Source: Peribacillus asahii (GTDB lineage Bacteria > Bacillota > Bacilli > Bacillales > DSM-1321). Taken from it: 64,000 nt of DNA. The stretch spans positions 2,404,001-2,468,000 of the forward strand of contig NZ_CP026095.1 in NCBI RefSeq assembly GCF_004006295.1. The letters run 5' to 3'. This document shows positions 33,812 to 41,240 of the stretch, piece after piece. Made by a program: the position numbers and the translations under genes. The notes below the pieces were generated by a model. The model saw only the letters and a list, made by a program, of their open reading frames with translations. It ran no database searches and was not told the DNA's origin. The stretch's first letter is position 1. Every line of letters starts with the position of its first letter.

Positions 33812-35110
33812 TTATACCCATCCACGGAAACGTGAAGCTTCAGCCGTTTTTCTTATTCCAACCATATAGGCTGCTAAACGCATATCCACTTGATGGGCCT
33901 GTGAGGTTTGATAAATCGTTTCAAAAGAATCAACCATGACTTTTCGCAGTTTGTCAGCCACCTCTTCCTCTGACCAGTAATATCCTTGATTATTTTGAAC
34001 CCATTCAAAGTAAGAAACAGTGACACCACCTGAACTTGCCAGTATATCTGGTACCAGGAGAACTCCTCTTTCATCTAAAGTTTTGGTAGCCTCAAGGGTT
34101 GTTGGTCCATTTGCCGCCTCCACTACAATCGATGCTTTAATACGATGGGCATTTTGTGCCGTAATTTGGTTTGAGATGGCAGCCGGTACTAAAATGTCAC
34201 ACTCCTTTTCGAGTAATTCTTGATTCGTGATGACATTAGTAAATAAATTGGTAACGGTTCCAAAACTATCGCGTCGCTCAAGTAAATAATCGATATCAAG
34301 CCCTTCCGGATCATAAAGAGCCCCATGCGCGTCCGAAATCCCAATCACTTTCGCCCCTGCATCATGCATGAATTTCGCCAGAAAGCTTCCCGCATTCCCA
34401 AAGCCTTGAACCACGATGCGTGCACCTTGTAAGTCCATGCCTTTTTTCTTTACCGCTTCTTCAATGCAAACCGTGACGCCGCGTGCTGTTGCTGTTTCAC
34501 GGCCTTGTGAGCCCCCTAAAACAATCGGTTTGCCCGTAATAAATCCAGGAGAATCGAATTCTCGAAGACGGCTGTACTCATCCATCATCCACGCCATAAT
34601 TTGAGAATTCGTATACACATCCGGTGCTGGAATATCTTTTGCGGGGCCGACAATTTGGCTGATGGCACGAACATACCCGCGGCTTAATCTCTCCAGCTCC
34701 CCAAACGACATGTTCCTAGGATCGCAAATAATACCACCTTTTCCTCCGCCGTAAGGAAGATTTGTTATGCCACACTTTAAACTCATCCAAATAGATAATG
34801 CTTTTACCTCTTCTTCATTTACTTCAGGATGGAAGCGGACTCCTCCTTTCGTAGGACCTACTGCATCGTTATGTTGAGAGCGATAGCCGGTAAACACTTT
34901 AATGGAACCGTTATCCATTCGAACTGGGATACGTACCGTGAGGATTCTAACTGGTTCTTTTAGTAACTCGTACATCTCATCGTTGTAGCCTAACTTCTGA
35001 ACCGCCTCTTTTATAATGAGCTGAGTGGAATTTAATAAATTTAACGTTTCATTTTGCGTACTTTCTAGCTTTTGAACATGATCACTATTAACAGGTACTG
35101 TCACTGTCAT
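33812..35110 (-). CDS. NAD-type glutamate dehydrogenase (RocG/GudB family)
   Basis: 432 residues, the size of the catabolic hexameric enzymes of Bacillus. The N-terminal ELFV dehydrogenase domain has GPTKGGVRFHPEVNEEEVKA and LPYGGGKGGIICDP (catalytic lysine). PAPDVYTNSQIMAWMMDEYS follows, and the Rossmann domain begins ARIVVQGFGNAGSFLAKFMH. It deaminates glutamate to 2-oxoglutarate and ammonia. With symporter and glutaminase it completes a route from external glutamine to the TCA cycle, and it shares the GTAG-box element with the symporter. I cannot decide between rocG and gudB. Confidence 0.93.
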   Translation of the reverse strand: MTVTVPVNSDHVQKLESTQNETLNLLNSTQLIIKEAVQKLGYNDEMYELLKEPVRILTVRIPVRMDNGSIKVFTGYRSQHNDAVGPTKGGVRFHPEVNEEEVKALSIWMSLKCGITNLPYGGGKGGIICDPRNMSFGELERLSRGYVRAISQIVGPAKDIPAPDVYTNSQIMAWMMDEYSRLREFDSPGFITGKPIVLGGSQGRETATARGVTVCIEEAVKKKGMDLQGARIVVQGFGNAGSFLAKFMHDAGAKVIGISDAHGALYDPEGLDIDYLLERRDSFGTVTNLFTNVITNQELLEKECDILVPAAISNQITAQNAHRIKASIVVEAANGPTTLEATKTLDERGVLLVPDILASSGGVTVSYFEWVQNNQGYYWSEEEVADKLRKVMVDSFETIYQTSQAHQVDMRLAAYMVGIRKTAEASRFRGWV

Positions 35111-35418
35111 TCTTTACACCTCTTATGTTATAAGTTGTTTTATATGAAAATATTTTGCGACTCCATTCTTTTCTGATTTTATCTAATGTTAGAGTAACCC
35201 TCTTCGGAAAATACCCCACCTCCTTAGAAGAACAGCTGGATAGTAAAGAAGATAGTATGAATCCTTAGCTACTTTATCTATTTTGCTCTAGTTAACTATC
35301 AACTAGAATTCCAAGTGTTAAACATTACAATACTAGGCAAGTGCATTCAAAAATATTTTAAAAACTACAAAACATAAAACTTGTTAAACGTCTTCATATT
35401 TGTTCCAATGAAAAGTTT

Positions 35419-35472
35419 GGTTTAATTTATAACAAGAACTACGGAATTTAACCAAAAACTACAAATAACTAC
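35419..35472 (-). promoter_or_regulatory. Putative GlnL operator/promoter upstream of glutamate dehydrogenase
   Basis: Read on the minus strand, GTAG boxes start at 35472, 35462 and 35442, again 10 and 20 bp apart, and lead into GTTATAAATTAAACC. TTTTGT-AGTT-ATTTGT matches the reported GlnL site at 11 of 12 fixed bases. The element lies about 310 bp before the start codon. An extra TTTTGTAGTTTT occurs nearer the gene (35361-35372). Confidence 0.6.
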
Positions 35473-35522
35473 AAAAAAAATTATAAGTTTAAAAAATGAC
35501 TGTTATACATATCAATCGGTTC

Positions 35523-35729
35523 AGTTCTAGCGCAAAAACTTCAAGAAAATTCCAAGTAATCTCTAAATCCTGGACATACTGATACAGATGAAAAAGGGAC
35601 AAACCCTTCAAGAGAAGAAGTCTGTCCCAAATCAATTTCATTTATCAACTATTTTTTCCAGTATAAAATGGATTCCACTAGAAAACTTTTTGCTCCTTTA
35701 TCTGTCCTCTAAATATTTGCACCAGAACC
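35523..35729 (+). mobile_element. IS6-derived remnant with both ends
   Basis: The left side (AGTTCTAGCGCAAAAACTTC) and right side (TTTGCACCAGAACC) are IS6-type terminal repeats. The left 60 bp also match the remnant at 49030 (CTGGACATACTGATAC). No transposase sequence is left between them. Confidence 0.6.
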
Positions 35730-35785
35730 GTTTTGTCCTTGCTACACTTCGCTTCTTCTTTCACCACTACAGATGGCCAAGTATA

Positions 35786-35905
35786 TATTCAGTTACTGCT
35801 ACACTTATATACCTTCATAACACTAAAGAGCCTTTCTAAATGAAAAGGCTCTTTACCTCACTGTTACATTTCTTATTAATCGTTCCTTACAAGTAGTGAA
35901 CAGCA
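35786..35905 (+). repeat. Repeat with embedded terminator hairpin, copy of 23385-23520
   Basis: ACTAAAGAGCC / GGCTCTTTACC hairpin within a longer conserved block ending TAGTGAACAGCACTCCACA. The flanking 35906-36120 contains a short broken frame ending ELKKYIQKFTKDRYKGLPK that I cannot assign. Confidence 0.55.
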
Positions 35906-36124
35906 CTCCACATGTCCAGATTATATGTGGCGACACATGGGATGTTGGTGAGTCTTTTGTGAGCTATAATTAATGCCGTTATAATGAATTGGTATATTTC
36001 ATTACGATATTGAATTATCCATAAGAATAGCCAGAGAAGCGGAAATGCCTGAGCTTAAGAAATACATACAAAAGTTTACAAAAGACAGGTATAAAGGGCT
36101 ACCAAAGTAGTCTCTTAAATTAGA

Positions 36125-36158
36125 AAAACCGACTGTGTTATTTAAAACAGTCGGTTTT
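36125..36158 (-). terminator. Terminator of the MscS gene (bidirectional)
   Basis: AAAACCGACTG and CAGTCGGTTTT form an 11-bp stem with T-runs on both sides, 20 bp after the MscS stop codon. Confidence 0.85.
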
Positions 36159-36177
36159 GTTTTGGTGATTGATTATT

Positions 36178-37446
36178 TCAATAGCTTCTTTCGCCACTCA
36201 AGGCTTTGTTGCTCGATTCTTCTGCCATTTTTCTTACATCAGCCCCAGATGGATTCTGGAATACTCTAAGTCCAAACTCTGGTGCAACAGCAAATAGATG
36301 GTCGAAGATATCAGATTGCACAGATTCATACACTGCCCACTGTACGGAATTTGTAAATACATAAATTTCTAGAGGCAACCCGTATTCACTATGTGCTAGC
36401 TGTCTAACTATTAAGGGCATATCCTGATTGATTCCGTCGTGATTTTTGAGGTAATTGCTGATATATGCCCTAAAAACACCGATATTAGTAAGGGCCCTAC
36501 CATTCACAGGATTGTTCCTATCTATTTCATTTTTGGTGTTGTACTCAGTAATTTCCCTTTCCTTTTGAATAATATAGTCTGAAAGGTAATGAACTTTTAT
36601 AAATTTTTCAATCATTTCCTCGGTGCAAAACGTGATACTACTGGTATCTATGTACAAAGAGCGCTTGATTCGTCGGCCGCCTGAACCTTGCATTCCTCTC
36701 CAGTTTCTAAATGAATCGGAAATAAGGGCATAACTTGGTATCATCGTAATCGTTTTGTCCCCATTTTGAACCTGTACGGTATTTAAAGAAATATCAATAA
36801 CGTCACCATCTGCTCCATACTTTGGCATTTCAATCCAGTCACCAACCCGAACCATATCATTGGACGTCAACTGAATTCCTGCCACTAGTCCTAATAACGA
36901 ATCTTTAAATACTAACATCAAAACAGCCGAGAGAGCACCAATACCACTTAATAGAATAAGAGGACTCTTTCCCATTAGGTTCGAGATAACTAAGATGAAC
37001 CCGAGAGTCATGATAATAATGTTAACCACCTGAATATATCCTTTAATAGGCTTAACCTTGGATATTTCAAAGGTTTGATAAATATCATTACATACATTTA
37101 GTAAGCTTCGTATAAACACTAACCCTACAATAATCGTATAGGCAATGGCCAATTTCTCGATAGTTGATTGATAGGTTGGAAAGGTTGAAGAAAACGAATA
37201 AATAATGACCGCAGGAACAATATGGGATAACTTTCGGAAAACTTCTCTTTCCAAAATGATTTGACCCCACTTGATTTTGGAGTTTGTAACGATACGAGTA
37301 ATGAGCCTGATCACTATTTTCTTTGAAATAAAATTTGCTACGATACAGATAAGCCCTATAAGCAGAGTCTTGATTATAATCGAAAGATATTCTACTAATT
37401 TAGGATCTAGTTCCATATCCAGAAGTAGATTATTAATGAATTGCAT
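36178..37446 (-). CDS. Mechanosensitive ion channel, MscS family (YbdG-like)
   Basis: 422 residues. Five hydrophobic segments span residues 15-190, ending in the pore helix region LSGIGALSAVLMLVFKDSLL GLVAGIQL. The MscS beta domain follows (NDMVRVGDWIEMPKYGADGD VIDISLNTV, TMIPSYALISDSFRNW). The long C-terminal domain resembles E. coli YbdG. It releases solutes under hypo-osmotic stress or adjusts the response to it. The ribosome site CGGAGGAGAACAG is ideal. It is monocistronic. Confidence 0.9.
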   Translation of the reverse strand: MQFINNLLLDMELDPKLVEYLSIIIKTLLIGLICIVANFISKKIVIRLITRIVTNSKIKWGQIILEREVFRKLSHIVPAVIIYSFSSTFPTYQSTIEKLAIAYTIIVGLVFIRSLLNVCNDIYQTFEISKVKPIKGYIQVVNIIIMTLGFILVISNLMGKSPLILLSGIGALSAVLMLVFKDSLLGLVAGIQLTSNDMVRVGDWIEMPKYGADGDVIDISLNTVQVQNGDKTITMIPSYALISDSFRNWRGMQGSGGRRIKRSLYIDTSSITFCTEEMIEKFIKVHYLSDYIIQKEREITEYNTKNEIDRNNPVNGRALTNIGVFRAYISNYLKNHDGINQDMPLIVRQLAHSEYGLPLEIYVFTNSVQWAVYESVQSDIFDHLFAVAPEFGLRVFQNPSGADVRKMAEESSNKALSGERSY

Positions 37447-37619
37447 CTGTTCTCCTCCGTTTTAATGTGCATCATAAGCAACTTTACGGGTAAAGTATCT
37501 AAACTGTCAATTCTTACTTTATCAATAACGAAAAAATGGTACCTTAGCCCCTGAGTTGTAACGCTTCAGTTTACTGAGTTCAGTCAAATAGAAGTGTTCT
37601 ACGTTGCAGGAAACGTTAA

Positions 37620-37655
37620 AAGGCAACACCCCACAAAGGTTAGTTGCCTTCTTTT
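37620..37655 (+). terminator. Terminator-like hairpin
   Basis: AAGGCAAC and GTTGCCTT pair around a 15-nt loop and are followed by CTTTT. It lies between the MscS gene and the recombinase fragment; no intact plus-strand gene precedes it. Confidence 0.55.
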
Positions 37656-37706
37656 AAAATGAGTTGCGAGATACACTCAATGTGTGTCGAGTGTTGGTCA
37701 CTATAA

Positions 37707-37946
37707 TTAAACTACTACAGATAACGGATTCATAAATTGGTAATGAATTGTTACCTCACTATTGTCTTTCACTTCAATTACCTCGACTAAACGATGTAAT
37801 AACTCTTCATTCAAATCCTCAAATGTCAGAATGCTCTTAACAACACTAAATAGCTTCTGCAATTGTTTACTATCCACCGTTTCTTCATTACAGTCGTTTT
37901 TCAAACTTAATATCCCTACATAATAAGTTGTTTGGAATTGCGTCAT
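37707..37946 (-). pseudogene. C-terminal fragment of a large serine recombinase
   Basis: LTFEDLNEELLHRLVEVIEV KDNSEVTIHYQFMNPLSVVV is the conserved C-terminus of serine recombinases; the recombinase at 13913 has the matching ELTPDILHRLIERIEIKADG. The catalytic, recombinase and zinc domains are missing. Upstream (37947-38090) a frame reading VKEQYKWLRYIFIAEIAEAL is of unknown origin. It marks a former mobile element. Confidence 0.75.
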
Positions 37947-38126
37947 AACGTGTCATTGAATAGCCCGTATAGGTGTTCTATGTCTCTATTAAATGCTTTT
38001 TGCACTAGAGCCTCTGCTATCTCAGCAATGAAAATGTATCGCAGCCATTTGTATTGCTCTTTAACTCTCGAATTCCACTGAAAAAACACTCAATGGGGGC
38101 GAATGATAAATGGATCAATGATTTTA

Positions 38127-38696
38127 TTAAATCTTATTTTTACTTACATCAGATTTTGACCAAACCGCCCACCCAAGTCCAATGTAGAAAAGACCCCAGA
38201 CGACTGCAATATAATCCCCTGTGAACGGTATAAAAGACAGGATGACAAAAAGAATCATCAAAACCCCAGCCCAACTTGGCAACATCTTAGCTCGTAGTGT
38301 AACAAAACCTAATATAATATAACCCAAGCTTATACCAATCAGCATAACTAGTCGGATAGGCATAATAGGGCCTGGTAAGTCTTGCTCTAATATTTGTGGT
38401 TGCATCAAGGCAGTGTTAACAAAAAGGGAAATTAACACCATACTGCAGACAATTATATTCCCTAAAGAAGTGATAATAAATCCGATAAAGCCTAGTATAC
38501 CGGTTTTCTCCGCTTGATAAAGGTAAATTCCGACTGTACCGAGGATTATAAAAATGGATCCTGTTACTCCGCCAATGAGAAGAGCAACTATATTATCCAC
38601 TCCCCACGCTAACTCTATTGGGGTCATCAACGCCCTACATACCCCACCCAATACAGCACACAACCCCAGCCAACGAATTACATTAGATATCAACAT
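38127..38696 (-). CDS. Hypothetical multi-pass membrane protein, 189 aa
   Basis: Six hydrophobic segments are visible (WLGLCAVLGGVCRALM, IVALLIGGVTGSIFIILGTV, ILGFIGFIITSLGNIIVCSM, LVMLIGISLGYIILGFVTL, SWAGVLMILFVILSFI, YIAVVWGLFYIGLGWAVW), with a short basic tail KSDVSKNKI. It has the look of DUF-type four- to six-helix proteins found beside stress regulators in Bacillus, but I cannot name one. GGGGG near the start could serve as a ribosome site. It stands alone. Confidence 0.65.
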   Translation of the reverse strand: MLISNVIRWLGLCAVLGGVCRALMTPIELAWGVDNIVALLIGGVTGSIFIILGTVGIYLYQAEKTGILGFIGFIITSLGNIIVCSMVLISLFVNTALMQPQILEQDLPGPIMPIRLVMLIGISLGYIILGFVTLRAKMLPSWAGVLMILFVILSFIPFTGDYIAVVWGLFYIGLGWAVWSKSDVSKNKI

Positions 38697-38790
38697 GCTG
38701 TTTCACCCCCGGAGAAAATTTCCTTATAAGTTTATTCATCTAATGAAAGAATATTCAGAAAACTAAATTCATTCGGATTATATAACAATA

Positions 38791-38830
38791 ACCTTCTATT
38801 TCTATAATTTAAATTATAGAAATAGAAGGT
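38791..38830. repeat. Perfect 40-bp palindrome
   Basis: The arms ACCTTCTATTTCTATAATTT and AAATTATAGAAATAGAAGGT are exact complements with no spacer, and are followed by ATTTTTC. It lies between the membrane protein gene and the tubby-like gene. It may act as a bidirectional terminator, but a loopless 20-bp arm is unusual for one. Confidence 0.8.
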
Positions 38831-38928
38831 ATTTTTCAGGTGTTTAAACAACTTCTTGTTTCTCCTAACTCAAGCAAATAATTTTCGTTTTCGACCCTCT
38901 GCAGAGTTTTATTCCCCTTTGTCTTATT

Positions 38929-39013
38929 GGTTCTAGTGCAAATATGACTTGTTAGACACATAGAATCTCGATATCCTTTTCATCTGTGAATGATAATGCT
39001 GCTCCAAATAATT
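38929..39013 (+). mobile_element. Partial IS6-derived mini-element
   Basis: GGTTCTAGTGCAAATATGAC begins an IS6-type end, and the interior (ACATAGAATCTCGATATCC, GAATGATAATGCTGCTC) matches the mini-element at 52908-53022. The right terminal repeat is missing here. Confidence 0.55.
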
Positions 39014-39120
39014 TACGTATGAATTCAATCTCGCTTTGGACAGACTTCACCCCTTGTTGAAGTTGTCCTTTTTTCAGCATATGCATGTTGTTCCTTACTC
39101 GAAAAAGAAAAAAGTATTAC

Positions 39121-39645
39121 TTATGCTCCGACAAATAACGCCGCTTGAGAAATTGCGATGAAAAATGCAACATTTTGAATTGGACTCTCTTCTTCTATTT
39201 GTAATGTCATCTGGAATTGTTCATCTATAAAATCAGCCTTCCATTTTGCAATTACTCGTTCTTCATAGACGAACTGTGACCATTCTTCCATTTCTTTATC
39301 GATTCTAATTTTATGGTTACCCTCGAGTATTGTCAGGGTTGGAATGCTAAGACGCCAATTTTCATATGTAATAATCACTTTCTTATTTGTAATTAAATTC
39401 GTTCCTTCAAACCACATTCTACCTTTTTGCACAATCTTTTTACAGCTGAATATTTTACTGCCATCGTTGTTTTTTACATCGTATTGTACAAAATAGCGAT
39501 ATTCAAAAACACGATCGACAAACTTTTTTAGGCCGTTACTATACTGACGTTGTACGTAACAAACTACTTCACCTGATTCATCGATTACAGCATGTTGATC
39601 GGTTGATTCAATTTGTTGCGGATGAGTATATTGATAAATTCTCAT
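39121..39645 (-). CDS. Tubby-like C-terminal fold protein, 174 aa
   Basis: I start at MRIYQYTHPQ, with AAAAGGAGAATTT upstream, rather than at the ATG nine codons earlier. The protein is rich in beta strands (AVIDESGEVVCYVQRQY, YFVQYDVKNNDGSKIFSCKK, RMWFEGTNLITNKKVIITYE) as in LURP-one/tubby-like proteins of Bacillus, and ends in a short hydrophobic helix (IQNVAFFIAISQAALFVGA). Assignment is by general pattern from memory. The function of these proteins in Bacillus is not established. Confidence 0.6.
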   Translation of the reverse strand: MRIYQYTHPQQIESTDQHAVIDESGEVVCYVQRQYSNGLKKFVDRVFEYRYFVQYDVKNNDGSKIFSCKKIVQKGRMWFEGTNLITNKKVIITYENWRLSIPTLTILEGNHKIRIDKEMEEWSQFVYEERVIAKWKADFIDEQFQMTLQIEEESPIQNVAFFIAISQAALFVGA

Positions 39646-39751
39646 AAATTCTCCTTTTAATAGTAAATCCATTACAGCTTATTCACTAGCACTATATTAG
39701 TATAGGTGCAATTAAAGAATGAATAAAGCTACCATTTCTACATCCATTTAA

Positions 39752-39821
39752 GGTTCTGGTGCAAACGTGACTTGTATTTACAAATTAATTGCCATTGCGT
39801 CGAAGTTTTTGCACCTAAACC
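39752..39821 (+). mobile_element. 70-bp IS6-derived mini-element
   Basis: GGTTCTGGTGCAAACGTGAC at the left and GAAGTTTTTGCACCTAAACC at the right are inverted IS6-type ends only 30 bp apart. It is an extreme internal deletion derivative. The rest of 39646-40128 holds only the palindrome at 39981. Confidence 0.65.
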
Positions 39822-39980
39822 GGGATTTTTTTATAAACAATCAAACTGATGATGTTTTAAGCCGCACTATTTAAAATAGCAAAAATTGAAGTTTCTTTTT
39901 ATGTGAAAAAATCAGAGGTGTCTTAAAAGATTGAACGTTAAGGTAATATATCTCTCTATTTTATAAATATTGGGTTGAAT

Positions 39981-40007
39981 ATGACATTAATATAGGGATA
40001 ATGTCAT
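39981..40007. promoter_or_regulatory. Perfect 9-bp inverted repeat upstream of the SleB-type gene
   Basis: ATGACATTA, a 9-nt spacer, then TAATGTCAT. The centre-to-centre distance of 18 bp fits a dimeric regulator. It lies 120 bp before the hydrolase start, and no T-run follows, so an operator is more likely than a terminator. Confidence 0.5.
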
Positions 40008-40128
40008 AATTCCACCTTATTTGTAATGATATTTATCAAACTAAAAAGAAATGTAACGGAATCGTTCTGTAAAACGAGTATCAGCTCATGTTAGTGTAAT
40101 ACCAACGAGGCCACAGGAGGTAGCACCC

Positions 40129-40806
40129 ATGAAAAACACTTACATGAAAACATTAGTTTTAACTTGTGTAGCTACATTTACATTTATAGGGCTACAAAAT
40201 AGTACGGTCGAGGCTATTACCAAATATCAAGTTGTAAAAGGAGATAGCCATTGGAAACTTGGACAACAATATGGTATAACCATTGATGATAGAAAACAAG
40301 ACCATAATCGTCATGACGATTGGATTTATACAAAAGAAATGTTGCAAATTCCGAATAAATTAAAAGTAGTATCCATACAATCATCAAAACCTGAAATAGA
40401 AAGGCCAAAAAAAGAACCAGAGAAACCGGCCATTTCAATTTCAAATAAAGAGAAAGACTTATTTGCCCGATTGGTAGAAGCTGAAGCAAAAGGTGAATCA
40501 TATAAAGGAAAAGTAGCAGTTGCGACTGTTGTATTAAATCGAGTGGATTCTCCTGAATTTCCAAATAATATTACAGATGTTATTAATCAAGTAGTAGGCA
40601 ATAGCTATGCTTTTTCACCTGTTCAAAATGGTGAAATTAGTAAACCCGCATCAGATGAGTCGAAACGAGCAGTGGATGAAGCATTAATGAGGAAAGATCG
40701 TTTAAATAATTCAATGTATTTTTATAACCCAGATATTGCAACCGATGATTGGATTCGTACTCGTAACGTCGTGAAGACAATTGGTAATCATGTATTTGCA
40801 AAATAA
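40129..40806 (+). CDS. SleB/CwlJ-type cell-wall hydrolase with LysM-like segment
   Basis: 225 residues. The signal peptide is MKNTYMKTLVLTCVATFTFI through VEA. A degenerate LysM segment follows (YQVVKGDSHWKLGQQYGI). Then comes the Hydrolase_2 domain with LFARLVEAEAKGESYKGKVA VATVVLNRV (catalytic glutamate in EAEAKGE), YAFSPVQNGEI and NNSMYFYNP. This family includes spore-cortex lytic enzymes SleB and CwlJ and the YkvT-type vegetative relatives. The ribosome site AGGAGGT is strong. The protein is probably exported to the wall or spore cortex. Confidence 0.88.
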   Translation: MKNTYMKTLVLTCVATFTFIGLQNSTVEAITKYQVVKGDSHWKLGQQYGITIDDRKQDHNRHDDWIYTKEMLQIPNKLKVVSIQSSKPEIERPKKEPEKPAISISNKEKDLFARLVEAEAKGESYKGKVAVATVVLNRVDSPEFPNNITDVINQVVGNSYAFSPVQNGEISKPASDESKRAVDEALMRKDRLNNSMYFYNPDIATDDWIRTRNVVKTIGNHVFAK

Positions 40807-40871
40807 AATAATGAATAAAGAGCCGTCCACCGTTATATTTAGGTAATACATGATAAAGTCAATAAAATCAT

Positions 40872-40916
40872 AGGCAGGAACATATTTGATATGTACAATA
40901 TGTTCCTGCCTTTTTG
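40872..40916 (+). terminator. Terminator of the SleB-type gene
   Basis: AGGCAGGAACATAT and ATATGTTCCTGCCT form a 14-bp stem followed by TTTTGTT. The remaining DNA up to 41240 shows nothing else. Confidence 0.85.
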
Positions 40917-41240
40917 TTATGGCTGTTTTAGAATAAAGTTTAATCAAATGGATACTAATAACTTCAATAAATGAACAAGAGGAAAGAGCGTGTTTTGAAA
41001 ATTCATACTCTGATTCAATCTTATTCATTAGGATTTTAAATTCTTCATTTTTCATTCATGGTATCTATATCATTATTTTATATGCTAATCTATAATTATC
41101 ACCAATAATTCCTAAATGATAAATATGATAGTTTTATTATTTTCATCTACCTACATCATCCTTTGGCTGATATTATTCCTGAATAGAAAGGAAAAGGGCC
41201 TACGCTATTACTATGCCATAAAGGAGTTGTTATCACCGTA

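Noticed and set aside
35360..35460. Possible sigma-54 promoter upstream of glutamate dehydrogenase
   Set aside because: TTGGAACAAATATGAA lacks the GC element at the right distance; only the lactonase operon has a proper -24/-12 pair.
40711..41055. Minus-strand open frame of 114 codons overlapping the end of the SleB-type gene
   Set aside because: It runs through the hydrolase 3' end and its terminator hairpin and has no ribosome site. It is a shadow frame.
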